NCBI RefSeq assembly: GCF_000741525.1 | Contig: NZ_JGYP01000001.1 | Span: 310,001-374,000, forward strand | DNA from: Bifidobacterium bohemicum DSM 22767 | GTDB taxonomy: Bacteria; Actinomycetota; Actinomycetes; Actinomycetales; Bifidobacteriaceae | Direction: 5' to 3' | DNA: 64,000 nucleotides | Shown: one piece after another, positions 36,416 to 45,631 of the stretch | Layout: each line of letters opens with the position of its first letter | Position numbering within the stretch: position 1 is the stretch's first letter | Made by a program: the position numbers and the translations under genes | The notes under the pieces: generated by a model | The model's database searches: none | What the model saw: the letters and a program-made list of their open reading frames with translations, nothing else | Told to the model about the DNA's origin: nothing

Positions 36416-36862
36416 TTCCTCTTCCCCTCTCTCCCGTGTATTTAGTGGATGAAGCTGATGCCGTCGCCCATGGATTGGAGTTGTTGCTGGCTGATGGTTT
36501 CGGTGACGACGGCCATCCATCCGGTGCCAGACCGGCTGATGAGAACCGACCCGTCGTCCTTAACCTGCTCGACGACGGCCACATGCCCGTAGACGGGGTC
36601 GGTGTCATGCACTCCCGCCTCGAAGCACATCACGTCGCCGGGCCTGGGGCTGCGGGAGACCGGGTAGCCGAGTTTGGCGGCGGTGTCGTTCCATTGGGCG
36701 CCGTCGCCCATGTACGGGTCGACGGGTTTGCCGATCTGCCGGTGGCTCACCAGGTGCATTGGAATCTCTCGTATGTGACTGATGACTGGTCGGTGCCGGT
36801 GGCTTCGACGTTGACGTGGCGGCCGTCCGAGTTCAACACCAGCAGCGGACTGAGCCTGCCGA
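36385..36862. repeat. Direct repeat, CHAP copy B
   Basis: Partner of 28895-29379 in the same orientation, with small differences and a 10-nt deletion. The right end is sharp at 36862. Confidence 0.75.
36442..36862 (-). pseudogene. CHAP-domain hydrolase remnant, copy B
   Basis: The C-terminal 105 residues are open (RQIGKPVDPYMGDGAQWNDT ... VYGHVAVVEQVKDDGSVLIS), and the catalytic His that copy A lost is present. A 10-nt deletion near 36742 separates this from the Cys part (SSVTYERFQCTW in another frame), and the 5' end is cut at 36862. Confidence 0.7.
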
Positions 36863-36904
36863 CGGCCGCTTCTGCGGACGGTTATGGGCTGCGCCCCCTG
36901 GAAT

Positions 36905-37492
36905 CTATTTGAAACGAATCGCGGAGACCTTGTCGAGGTACCTGCGACGGCGTTCGGGCGAGGAGCCGGTGACCCCGCCGAAATTGACCCACCTGCGCCC
37001 CTTCATCCCGAGCTGTTTGAGGGTGCCATCGACAAACACGCGTTTGATGCCGTCACCGGCCATGACCCTCAGCCAGATGGTGGGCGAGGTCGAGGTCGTG
37101 AACACGTAGGTGTGGCGTATGTTGCCCAGCTCGCCGTGGATGCCGGTGGGGGTGACGGTGTGGCTCAACCCCTCGCCCTCCTTCATGACCTTGTCGATGA
37201 AGCCTTTGAGCATTCCAGGTACGCTGTTCCACCAGACCGGCGTGACGAACACAATGCCGTCGGCCGAGCGGACCATGTCGAGGTATCTCCCGACCAGCGG
37301 GTCGTGGGTCCCGCCGGTGTGGAAAAGCCGCAGCTCCTCCCTGTCGTAGACGGGGTTGAATCCTTCGGCGTAGAGGTCGATGAGCCGCGTCGAATGCCCC
37401 CGGCTTTCCAACGCTTCGAGGACTCGTCCAAGAATGGCGTGGTTGAAGCTCTTCTCGTAGGGATGGCAGTACACGACGACATAGTTACTCAT
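36905..37492 (-). CDS. Flavodoxin-fold NAD(P)H oxidoreductase
   Basis: 195 residues of the NQO/KefF/MdaB type. The FMN/FAD site is seen in VVVYCHPYEKSFNHAIL at the N-terminus and in VTPVWWNSVPGMLKGFIDKV; DLYAEGFNP is typical too. Such enzymes carry out two-electron quinone reduction. ATG 37492 follows AAGGA; the longer frame from 37588 overlaps the repressor gene and is not conserved. It lies 79 nt behind a TetR gene with strong operators, so it is likely induced by an electrophile or quinone-like compound. Confidence 0.88.
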   Translation of the reverse strand: MSNYVVVYCHPYEKSFNHAILGRVLEALESRGHSTRLIDLYAEGFNPVYDREELRLFHTGGTHDPLVGRYLDMVRSADGIVFVTPVWWNSVPGMLKGFIDKVMKEGEGLSHTVTPTGIHGELGNIRHTYVFTTSTSPTIWLRVMAGDGIKRVFVDGTLKQLGMKGRRWVNFGGVTGSSPERRRRYLDKVSAIRFK

Positions 37493-37571
37493 ATGTGTTC
37501 CTTCCGGTTTGTTGCTGGTCGATGGCGTTCGTATTCGAAGATGGCGGCGGAGATCATATTCCGAAACGGAT

Positions 37572-38144
37572 TCAATGACGTCGGGCACCCAGAAAATCCC
37601 GCAACGTAATCACGAGCGATCGCTCGTCGTATGCGACGGTTCCATGACGCACCAGCAGGCTGTAGCCCTGTATGAACGACCAGACCTGAGTGAGTAGAAG
37701 GTCCGGGTCACCGGCGTGCTCATACTGGAGGCAGGCCTGTTCGACGATCGCACGTATCCGGGAGAGGAACAGTGGTGGCGTACCGCCGTATCCGCTTTTC
37801 GCCGCCTTGGCGTACAAGGGCCCATAGAAGAAGAAATCAACCAGGTTCGGGTCCGTCCGCGTCAACGAGAGCAGTTCCACGCCGACATGCAGAAGAGCGT
37901 CGAACGCGTCCGCACCACCCCCGTCCTCCGGAACCACGCGCCGGGCGAGATCCTCGGAGACCACGTAGCCCGCCCGGACCAGCAGATCCTCCTTGTCGGG
38001 GAAATGACGGTACAGGCAGCCCGTGGTCAGCCCAGCGGACGAGGCGATGTCACGCAGGGAGATATTCATGTACCCGTTCCGCTCGATGGCCTTGACCGTC
38101 TCCGCCAGCAAGCGCCGCTCCGAATCCGCCGCCGAATGCACCAT
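37572..38144 (-). CDS. TetR family transcriptional regulator
   Basis: 190 residues. The N-terminal helix-turn-helix is clear: LLAETVKAIERNGYMNISL, then RDIASSAGLTTGCLYRHFPDKEDLL. The C-terminal ligand domain is of the common PsrA/TetR_C type. ATG 38144 follows GGGGAGG. Two inverted copies of a 15-bp palindrome lie right upstream, so it represses itself and the oxidoreductase behind it. Confidence 0.9.
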   Translation of the reverse strand: MVHSAADSERRLLAETVKAIERNGYMNISLRDIASSAGLTTGCLYRHFPDKEDLLVRAGYVVSEDLARRVVPEDGGGADAFDALLHVGVELLSLTRTDPNLVDFFFYGPLYAKAAKSGYGGTPPLFLSRIRAIVEQACLQYEHAGDPDLLLTQVWSFIQGYSLLVRHGTVAYDERSLVITLRDFLGARRH

Positions 38145-38160
38145 ATTCCTCCCCTGCATA

Positions 38161-38204
38161 AAGATAACGCTGTTATCTTACCACCGAAGATAACAGCGTT
38201 ATCA
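38161..38204. promoter_or_regulatory. Double TetR operator
   Basis: GATAACGCTGTTATC (38163-38177) and its exact reverse complement GATAACAGCGTTATC (38189-38203), 11 nt apart, just upstream of the TetR gene. Each is itself a near-palindrome (GATAAC...GTTATC). Together they can bind two repressor dimers and cover the promoter. Confidence 0.8.
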
Positions 38205-38642
38205 GGCGCGTTTCGTCTATCCCGCATGACCGTTCACGGAAAGACCGGACGATTCAACGCACGACTACGGCACACAACAGCTCGGTCCACCCATTCGGTC
38301 CTGCCGTCGTCGAATCGACCCGTCTTACAACCCGCAAGGCAAGCCAAAGCCGTTCCCATCACGACAGAAGAGCGGCAGCGATGGGCCAACGCATATGGCA
38401 CCGCCCGTGGCGGCCTACGAGCCGGCATGCACGCTTCCGTCGGCCATGGGCGCCCATCCATTTCACGTTCACGCAACGGATAACCGCACGACCGATGCGA
38501 CACCTCTTATGACGGGGCCGGCAACGCTACCGACAGCGCCATCCGGCGAGGACATGCAAGCAATCGTCACCAATCGTTACCGACTCGATTTGTTCCAGTT
38601 TTGGCGATACCCTGAAACTCCAGTGTTTCCAAGGGTTTTCAG
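38205..38642. other. Intergenic, no supported gene
   Basis: About 440 nt between the TetR operators and tRNA-Pro. Reading frames of 60-90 codons exist on both strands but have no domain, ribosome binding site or protein-like composition. Confidence 0.5.
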
Positions 38643-38716
38643 TCGGGGCGACAGGATTTGAACCTGCGACATCCTGCTCCCAAAGCAGGCGCGCTACCAA
38701 ACTGCGCTACGCCCCG
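38643..38716 (-). tRNA. tRNA-Pro (TGG)
   Basis: A 74-nt cloverleaf: 7-bp acceptor CGGGGCG/CGCCCCG, D arm with AGTTTGGTAG, anticodon arm CCTGC-TTTGGGA-GCAGG (anticodon TGG), and T arm GCAGG-TTCAAAT-CCTGT. CCA is not encoded. The neighbouring genes are unrelated; as a tRNA it could serve as an integration site, but no att repeat was found. Confidence 0.95.
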
Positions 38717-38824
38717 ATGTGCCGTTCTGCTTCATAAACAACGGCACGGTATATCAGTATAACGCATGGGGGCAGACGACTCGCTACAATGGCGTAGGTC
38801 ATTGCATATACGAAAGGAACTGCC

Positions 38825-40114
38825 ATGGGGTTGCATCAGCGCACCGAAACCGCAGGCATCCTTTCATTCCTCGTTTGCGCAGCCGCCGGAGCCGGTGCGA
38901 TGAGCCTCGCAGGCACGCTGCTCTCCGCGGCATGGAAAATCAGTCTGCGCAGACTTCTTGTGGCGTCTGTTATCATCGCCGCATGCGGCACCATCTCGTT
39001 TATTCTCGGCTATGCGCATCCGTCACAGAACCCGCAAAACACGAGACTCCGTTGGCTCTCACGTATCCGCAGACTGGCCGAAACGCTTGCACTGGCGACG
39101 GTGTATGCATCCACGATTTTCCTGACATCGTATGCCGCACTCTACATCGTCAATGCGGTTATGGGGCCGCTGTTTCTTGACTATCTGACCGCCATCTGCG
39201 CGGGTCTTTCCGGCATCGCAGGGTACGTAACGCTGGTGCAGGCCGAGATGATGGACGCGAAAACGCTGGCCAGTCTGCTGCCGGTTTTCGTCATAGCCGG
39301 AGTGAGTGTCGCGGGACTGACCACCGACGACCAGAACTGGTACACCAACAATTTCTCGCAACTGGGCGATCGCACAACATTCGCAGCCAAAATGTTCAAC
39401 TCCACCGCGATTCTGACCGGCATCTGCATTATCATCATCAGCTATTTCTGTGTCTCCGAGCTCATCACCACCTACCGTCAACGCGTCGAATGGCGCCAGA
39501 ACCAAGGCCCTTTGCAAGGCGGACACACCATCAAGCACTACAAACTGCGCCTGACAGTGCTTTCCCTATTGCTTACGCTCGCCGGAATGGGATTCATGGG
39601 GGTGGGCACATTCCATTACACCCCGCACCCGATGCTGCACAACGGCTCGGCACAAGGACTGACCGCCGCAGCTGCGATACTGTTGATCGCGCTGCCTTGG
39701 ATCGCCCCACAGCTCTCGATTTCGATTTATGCAGCTGGCTATCTGGCCGTTGCAGTCTGCTCGGTTGAAATGCGGCAATGGTTGACCGGGCATAGCACCA
39801 TGACGAACGCCGAAGCCCTGGCCGCGATGTGCTTCCTTGGCTGGTTCATCATGTTTTCACGTCAGATCGCATCCATTGAATCCGACCGTATCGCCGAACA
39901 AATCGTGCGTACGGCCAACGAAGAAGCCGGACTCGCCGCTGCGACAAGCCTCGCGTCAGGCGGTTCGATGAACACCGCGGATGCGGTCAGCGCAGCCGGG
40001 GCGGTTACGGATTTGGCGGGGATGACCACCGTCAACATCCCCGCGCATACGGTGGACGCGGTCAAACCAACGAGGGGAAGACGAATCCACTCCCGCATCA
40101 CACCGTCCGCATGA
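38825..40114 (+). CDS. DUF998-like integral membrane protein
   Basis: 429 residues with about nine hydrophobic helices. The loop DDQNWYTNNFSQLGDRTTFAAKMFNS is typical of DUF998 membrane proteins. The C-terminal 70 residues are cytoplasmic and Ala/Thr-rich. ATG 38825 has AAAGGAA upstream. Function unknown; single gene. Confidence 0.8.
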   Translation: MGLHQRTETAGILSFLVCAAAGAGAMSLAGTLLSAAWKISLRRLLVASVIIAACGTISFILGYAHPSQNPQNTRLRWLSRIRRLAETLALATVYASTIFLTSYAALYIVNAVMGPLFLDYLTAICAGLSGIAGYVTLVQAEMMDAKTLASLLPVFVIAGVSVAGLTTDDQNWYTNNFSQLGDRTTFAAKMFNSTAILTGICIIIISYFCVSELITTYRQRVEWRQNQGPLQGGHTIKHYKLRLTVLSLLLTLAGMGFMGVGTFHYTPHPMLHNGSAQGLTAAAAILLIALPWIAPQLSISIYAAGYLAVAVCSVEMRQWLTGHSTMTNAEALAAMCFLGWFIMFSRQIASIESDRIAEQIVRTANEEAGLAAATSLASGGSMNTADAVSAAGAVTDLAGMTTVNIPAHTVDAVKPTRGRRIHSRITPSA

Positions 40115-40241
40115 ACAATGATCGCAGAGGCACGGGGTCGCACACAGTCGTCAGTTTTAGGCACACATACCGGGCCGAAACCTTACAATCGCGGGACAGT
40201 GATCCATATTTTGCAACGTAAGCGGAACACGACGGAACACT

Positions 40242-41057
40242 TTACGAAATCAGACCGGCTCGAAGGCGACGCAACTGTTCATACTGCAACGCGATGATCA
40301 CTTGTGCCCCTTTGAATTCAAGCGCCGCGAGCTCATCCCAATTCACCCACGCCGACTGCACATGCTCATCAGGGTCGAAATGTCGCTCACCACGCCGCCA
40401 CTGCCCCATGCGCACGGCCATGATGTTCGAACATTCCGAGCTCATGCCTTCGGAAAGGTAGCAGCTGGCGATGGTTTCAAAATCGAACGGATGGTCTTCG
40501 ACCGGCTCAATACCGGTCTCCTCACGAAGTTCACGCAGAGCTGCGACCTCGATATTCTCGTCGCCGTCAATGAGCCCTGCAGGCAGGCCATAGACGAAAC
40601 CGCCCGACCCCACACGATATTCGCGCTCGATAAGATACAAGTCGTGGACGGTATCATGCGACAGCATCACGACCGAACCCGCATGGCGCACCACCTGTCT
40701 GCGAATGACCACCTGATCGGAAGACTGACCGTGCGAGCCGAAACCATTTCCACCATTACCTTCAACTACGTCGTTTGGCCGAGGGGCAGCCTCCAAACCG
40801 CCGTGCTCGGTGGCTTCGATACCCTGTTCGCCATATTGAGCCGAACTCCCATCCAAGTCAAGCTTCTCACGGTTAAGGGCGATTCGCATATCGTCGACAT
40901 GAAAAATGGCGCCCTGATACACCGTCTGACTTGAAAGAACGGTCGGCTCGGCGTCCATGTCGATGCCGTCCGAAGTCTGCCGTAACCGCTGATTGACCTT
41001 ATGACGAACCTCAGCATTATTGTTCGAGTTCTGCCTATTTTGAATCACGGTATCCAC
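40242..41057 (-). CDS. Nudix hydrolase, probable ADP-ribose pyrophosphatase
   Basis: 271 residues. The Nudix box is complete: GLPAGLIDGDENIEVAALRE followed by LREETGIE. The YLSEGMSSE loop and the N-terminal beta domain fit ADP-ribose/nucleotide-sugar pyrophosphatases. A 40-residue polar insert (about 75-115) in the N-terminal domain is unusual. I use GTG 41057, which has GGAAGG 7 nt upstream; the TTG at 41072 contains that site. Confidence 0.85.
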   Translation of the reverse strand: MDTVIQNRQNSNNNAEVRHKVNQRLRQTSDGIDMDAEPTVLSSQTVYQGAIFHVDDMRIALNREKLDLDGSSAQYGEQGIEATEHGGLEAAPRPNDVVEGNGGNGFGSHGQSSDQVVIRRQVVRHAGSVVMLSHDTVHDLYLIEREYRVGSGGFVYGLPAGLIDGDENIEVAALRELREETGIEPVEDHPFDFETIASCYLSEGMSSECSNIMAVRMGQWRRGERHFDPDEHVQSAWVNWDELAALEFKGAQVIIALQYEQLRRLRAGLIS

Positions 41058-41218
41058 CCTTTCACCTTCCAACCACCAACGACCGGCACCTTCAGCGACT
41101 CAGATGCCGACAGCACCAGTGCACGTTCCGGCGTGAACGAGACTCCTCAACCTTCCGACGGCACACCACCAATGCCGCGACCTACAACGATTAAAGAAAC
41201 GCCAGGCCACACGCCTTC

Positions 41219-42337
41219 TCAATCCCGACCAAGCACCAGCAGCCACGGGTCGGTGCTTTCCGTCAGTCTTACAACATCGGGACGATAGCCGGTGACTCGT
41301 TCAATGGCCGCCGGCACGTCCTGAGCGGCGTAGTCAAACCACATCGATTCTATGGCCGAGTGCGGAGTGTTGATCAGGGCCGGGCGCATCACGTCAGCCG
41401 CCCCTACTGATTCGACTCGATTCTGTGCACCAATCCCAACATAATGGCCCGAACCGGCCGCCTCAACACAAGCCGTTCCGCTGAAAACGTCAAACTTGCC
41501 AGAAGCATTAGCATCATCGGAATCAAATTCGACGTCGGCATCATCCCGCCGCTCCGTCATTTTGCCGACATCCACACCGGCACGACGCAACGCCGCCTCG
41601 TGACGGGCCTGTTCCAACGCATCCGTGGCCGGATGATGCCGCAAATCACTGGTTACGTATACATCAGCATCGGCGGCTCGCACCTGATCGAATTCGGAGT
41701 CCCCAGAACCCGGCAAAATGGCCACTTTCGTCACCAACGCCTCGAGGTCACCCGCCACCTCAATGCCATATTCGGTTTTCGGTACGACGTCAGCCACATG
41801 TTGTGCGAACGCCCTCAACGTCATGGGTTCGGCCAAGTAACCGACGCGTCCGATACCAATCTGCATGCCGTTCTGCTGCCCAGTGACCACCAAAGGCCGT
41901 TCCTCGACAAGTCCGAAAGCATCGGCCGCCGCCTGACCGACCCCACGGAAGGCCGCGTCCGCGTTGGTATGTCCAACCCACAATGCGCAATGCCCCCGGT
42001 ACAATTTGCCCACAATCGCACCGTGCACGCCGAAACCGCTGACTTCATGCACCGAGCGGAACAACAACGGGTGATGACAGACGATAAGATCCGCCCCGGC
42101 TTCAAGAGCACGATCGATCGTCGCCATCGTGGGATCGACCGCGAAAACGATACGACGGACCGGGTCGGTGGGATCACCCACAATCAACCCCGGATGATCC
42201 CAACTTTCAGCGTATTGCAGTGGATAGAGCGTCTGTAAAACCCTTACGACTTCAGCCAGAGTCGGCGCTTTCGCATCAGCCGACAGGAGGGCGCGCTCCC
42301 TTGGATGCTCCGATTCGCCATATGAAGCAGTTACCAT
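41219..42337 (-). CDS. Nif3-like dinuclear metal-binding protein (YqfO/GCH1-type-I family)
   Basis: 372 residues. The N-terminal half has SWDHPGLIVGDP and the metal site VCHHPLLF; the C-terminal half has HTNADAA, and the closing metal motif is replaced by a more variable part. A low-complexity insert (MTERRDDADVEFDSDDANAS, about residues 240-300) sits where some relatives have a PII/CutA-like domain. ATG 42337 follows AAGGAGG. Molecular role of the family unsettled. Same strand as polA and the Nudix gene, not overlapping. Confidence 0.85.
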   Translation of the reverse strand: MVTASYGESEHPRERALLSADAKAPTLAEVVRVLQTLYPLQYAESWDHPGLIVGDPTDPVRRIVFAVDPTMATIDRALEAGADLIVCHHPLLFRSVHEVSGFGVHGAIVGKLYRGHCALWVGHTNADAAFRGVGQAAADAFGLVEERPLVVTGQQNGMQIGIGRVGYLAEPMTLRAFAQHVADVVPKTEYGIEVAGDLEALVTKVAILPGSGDSEFDQVRAADADVYVTSDLRHHPATDALEQARHEAALRRAGVDVGKMTERRDDADVEFDSDDANASGKFDVFSGTACVEAAGSGHYVGIGAQNRVESVGAADVMRPALINTPHSAIESMWFDYAAQDVPAAIERVTGYRPDVVRLTESTDPWLLVLGRD

Positions 42338-42484
42338 GACATCCTCCTTGTTTGATAACAACGCAATCATGCCTGTTCGCCACTCTAAAAACAATACAGG
42401 CACAATGTTATCGTCCACGTAGTGCGCTCGGTGGATCCAGCGAATCAAACAGCCACCCGGTGCGACAGCGCTCCGCCTTCCCTA

Positions 42485-45460
42485 TCAGTGCGCGGCATCC
42501 TGCCAGTTCGCGCCCTCCCCGATCGAGACGCTGAGCGGCACCGCAAGGTCGACGGCGTGTTCCATGGCATCACGAACCAGTTCGCCGGCGGATTCGCTCT
42601 CTCCCGGAGCGATTTCGAGTACCAGTTCGTCATGGATCTGCAGAATGACGCGACTGTTCAGACCGGCCTGCCGCAACGCATGATCGGTGCGGATCATGGC
42701 GATCTTCATAATGTCCGCCGCAGTACCCTGAATCGGCGCGTTAAGAGCCCCTCGTTCGGCGGCTTCACGTCGCACTCGGTTGGTCGATTTCAGGTCACGG
42801 AAGTACCGCCTGCGGCCGAACAGCGTCTCCGTGTATCCCTTTTGCTTTGCGGTTGCGACCAGGGATTCAAGATAGTCATGCACCTTGCCGAAAGTGGCGA
42901 AGTACTTGTCTTTCAACACGTCGGCCTCGGCCGGACTGATTTTGAGCTGCTGGGACAGTCCATACGTGCTCAGCCCGTAGGCCAGGCCGTAGCTCATCGC
43001 CTTGACATGACTGCGTTGATCGGCGGAAATCTGATCGATTGGCAGTCCGTACACCAGGCTTGCCACGTATTTGTGGAAGTCTGTGCCTGATTTGAATGCT
43101 TCGATCAGGGTCTCATCGCCCGAAAGGTCGGCCATAATGCGCAACTCGACCTGGGAATAGTCGCAACTCAGTAGCGACTGGTAGCCTGGACCGGCCACAA
43201 AAGCCGAACGTATTTCACGACCTGTCGCGTTTCGATTGGGAATATTCTGCAAATTCGGGTCTACTGAGCTCAGACGTCCCGTCGCGGCCACGGTCTGTTC
43301 AAAAGTTGTGTGGATACGCATGTCATGTCGATTGACCGAATCCAACAAGGTCTGCACGATCTGCTTGAGCTTATTGGTCTCGCGATGCTGGAGCAAAGCG
43401 CCGAGGAAATCGCTCGCCTGCTGATTGTTCGCATATTTGACGTACAGACTTTGCAGTGTCGCGGCATTGGTGGTGTATGAGCCGTTTTTGGTCCTTTTGG
43501 ATGGCTTGAGTCCCATTTCGTCAAACAGCACCTGCTGAAGCTGCTTGGGACTTTGCAGATTGACCTGATGACCGGCCGCCTCGAATGCGATGTTCTGTGC
43601 CTGATCCGCCTCCGCCGAGAATTGGTTGAGCAGACCGGTAAGACGTTCGATGTCGACTCTCGCCCCGGCGTCTTCGATACCGCTCAGAACACGCGAAACG
43701 GGAAGTTCAATCGAACGCAACAACCCGAACTGCTGTCTCTGATCAATCAGAGGAGCAAGATATGCTGCCAGAGCCGCAAGCGTCGCGACCTGTCGCCCGC
43801 ACAACACGCTTTTGTCATGCTTCTCCGAGGATTCCGTTTCGCCGGCACCGTCGAAATCCAATTCACCCTGAACGTTCTTCGGCTGTTCGGAGAAATCCAG
43901 ATTGAGGAAGTGGGAAGCGGCCTTTTCAATATTTTCGGCATGGAAGTCGGGGTGCACCAGGTATCCAGCCAGTTTGACGTCGAACAGCGGGCTTGCCATG
44001 CGTATGCCCACCGTTGCAAGCATGTGAAGCTGCTCCTTGTAGCCGAACACGACCATTGACCCATGGTAACGATCGATCAGCATCTGAAGCTCACGCGCCA
44101 CGGAAGAAGAATCATCCGCATCCGAACCCTTTGTTTTACCCAACAGTGACGCCTCGATCATGGCAGCCTGATCGCCCGCCAACACCGTGACGGTTTCGAG
44201 TTTCGATGCTCCGGGTTTGGAACTGCCTGAGGCATGAAGCGCCCACGAATGCCCGACATCCTCATGGCATTGCGCATTCTGATCAACCAGCTCCGGGCCA
44301 GTCTTGCCTTCGACAATCAGCTGTTCAACAAGTTCGTCCGGACCGGGACCACCCGCCGCGTCACCGCCATTCGAACCGTCGACAGGGCCGAAGCCGGAAA
44401 CGATATGCTCATCAACCCAATGATGGAAATCGTCGGCGCTTTGGATGCTCTCAACATTTACGCTCGCGATCTCCGGCTCGTTGTTGCTTTCCGAGGCCAC
44501 CTCAGCCCCGAACTTCGGTATCACTCCGCCGTTAAACGCCTTGAGGATCTTATTTTTAGTCCTGACACCGAATTCCAGTTCGGCAAATATCTTGTCGACT
44601 GCCGCAAGATCGGGATTCCCCAACACGAGGTCCTTCATTTGCACGCCCAGATCCAAGTCCCGCAATACCGCGTTGACTTTTCTATTCAGGCGCACCTGAT
44701 CGATGTTGTCGCGCAGCGACTGCCCCTTTTTGCCGGGCAGTTCATCAGCATGTTCGAGCACGCCTTCCAAGCTGCCGTATTGATTGATCCATTTGGCGGC
44801 GAACCCGTCACCGACCCCCGGCACACCCGGAATATTGTCGGCGGTCTCGCCCCGCATCGCCGCCAAATCCGGGTATTGCTGCGGGGTCACATGGTACTTT
44901 TCAAACACGGATTCGGGTGTCATATGCTTCAAATCCTTGAAGTGACGCCCCGGGTACAGCACGGTAACATCGTCGTCAATCAGTTGAAAGGCATCGCGAT
45001 CACCGGAAAGCACCAGCGTGCGATACCCGGCATCCTCCCCCATTTTTGCCATAGTGCCGATGATGTCGTCGCCTTCGTACCCTTTCATTTCGACGTATTT
45101 GACGCCGAGAGCCGTCAAAAGCCGCTGAATGATGGGTAGTTGTGTGAGCAGATCCTCGGGCGCGGCATCCCTGGTGCCTTTATATTGAGGCAGCATCTTA
45201 TTGCGGAATGTCCCACCTGACATATCGAATGCCACGGCGATGTGATCGGGTTTTTCATCCTCAATAACCTGCACGAGCATGGTGGCAAAGCCCCACACCG
45301 CGTTCGTCGGCTGACCTGCATTGGTGGTGAAGTTATCAACAGGTAGTCCGAAAAAGGCACGAAAGGCCAGCGAGTGTCCGTCCACCACCAGTAATGTTCC
45401 ATTGGCTTTCCCACCCCGGCCGTTCTCTTGTTCAGACCCTCTGTCTTCGGCTTCGCTCAT
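42485..45460 (-). CDS. polA: DNA polymerase I
   Basis: 991 residues in three parts. The 5'-3' exonuclease (about 20-320) has LLVVDGHSLAFRAFF, MKGYEGDDIIGT, SGDRDAFQLI and PGVPGVGDGFAAKW. The middle 3'-5' exonuclease domain (about 420-600) lacks the usual DxE and YxxxD metal ligands, so proofreading is probably lost, as in other actinobacterial Pol I. The polymerase domain has DPNLQNIPNR, SCDYSQVELRIMA, the O-helix RSHVKAMSYGLAYGLS and QIHDELVLE. It acts in Okazaki-fragment maturation and excision repair. ATG 45460 with GGGGAG upstream; the frame from 45505 is unconserved. Confidence 0.97.
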   Translation of the reverse strand: MSEAEDRGSEQENGRGGKANGTLLVVDGHSLAFRAFFGLPVDNFTTNAGQPTNAVWGFATMLVQVIEDEKPDHIAVAFDMSGGTFRNKMLPQYKGTRDAAPEDLLTQLPIIQRLLTALGVKYVEMKGYEGDDIIGTMAKMGEDAGYRTLVLSGDRDAFQLIDDDVTVLYPGRHFKDLKHMTPESVFEKYHVTPQQYPDLAAMRGETADNIPGVPGVGDGFAAKWINQYGSLEGVLEHADELPGKKGQSLRDNIDQVRLNRKVNAVLRDLDLGVQMKDLVLGNPDLAAVDKIFAELEFGVRTKNKILKAFNGGVIPKFGAEVASESNNEPEIASVNVESIQSADDFHHWVDEHIVSGFGPVDGSNGGDAAGGPGPDELVEQLIVEGKTGPELVDQNAQCHEDVGHSWALHASGSSKPGASKLETVTVLAGDQAAMIEASLLGKTKGSDADDSSSVARELQMLIDRYHGSMVVFGYKEQLHMLATVGIRMASPLFDVKLAGYLVHPDFHAENIEKAASHFLNLDFSEQPKNVQGELDFDGAGETESSEKHDKSVLCGRQVATLAALAAYLAPLIDQRQQFGLLRSIELPVSRVLSGIEDAGARVDIERLTGLLNQFSAEADQAQNIAFEAAGHQVNLQSPKQLQQVLFDEMGLKPSKRTKNGSYTTNAATLQSLYVKYANNQQASDFLGALLQHRETNKLKQIVQTLLDSVNRHDMRIHTTFEQTVAATGRLSSVDPNLQNIPNRNATGREIRSAFVAGPGYQSLLSCDYSQVELRIMADLSGDETLIEAFKSGTDFHKYVASLVYGLPIDQISADQRSHVKAMSYGLAYGLSTYGLSQQLKISPAEADVLKDKYFATFGKVHDYLESLVATAKQKGYTETLFGRRRYFRDLKSTNRVRREAAERGALNAPIQGTAADIMKIAMIRTDHALRQAGLNSRVILQIHDELVLEIAPGESESAGELVRDAMEHAVDLAVPLSVSIGEGANWQDAAH

Positions 45461-45577
45461 TGCATCTCCCCACGTACTGCCATCCCGCACCGTAGTGCCT
45501 GGCACTCGTTACTGCTTCACCCAGTATCCCAACCACGCTCTACAACCGGTAAGTCATACTGTCGAACCAAATACAAA

Positions 45578-45616
45578 ACCGTCCGTATCCCGCGAACTCG
45601 CTGGGATACGGACGGT
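45578..45616 (-). terminator. Intrinsic terminator of the ANTAR regulator gene
   Basis: A perfect 14-bp stem (45578-45591 with 45603-45616) followed, on the minus strand, by TTTTGTATTT. It lies 16 nt after the stop of the upstream response-regulator gene. Confidence 0.88.
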
Positions 45617-45631
45617 CTATCGTTTCGCCTC

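Noticed and set aside
38395..38661. 88-codon plus-strand frame before tRNA-Pro
   Set aside because: Runs into the tRNA antisense sequence, no ribosome binding site or domain.
38643..38716. tRNA-Pro as attachment site of the accessory island
   Set aside because: No integrase is present and no repeat of the tRNA 3' end was noticed on the other side; the island edge lies nearly 2 kb away.
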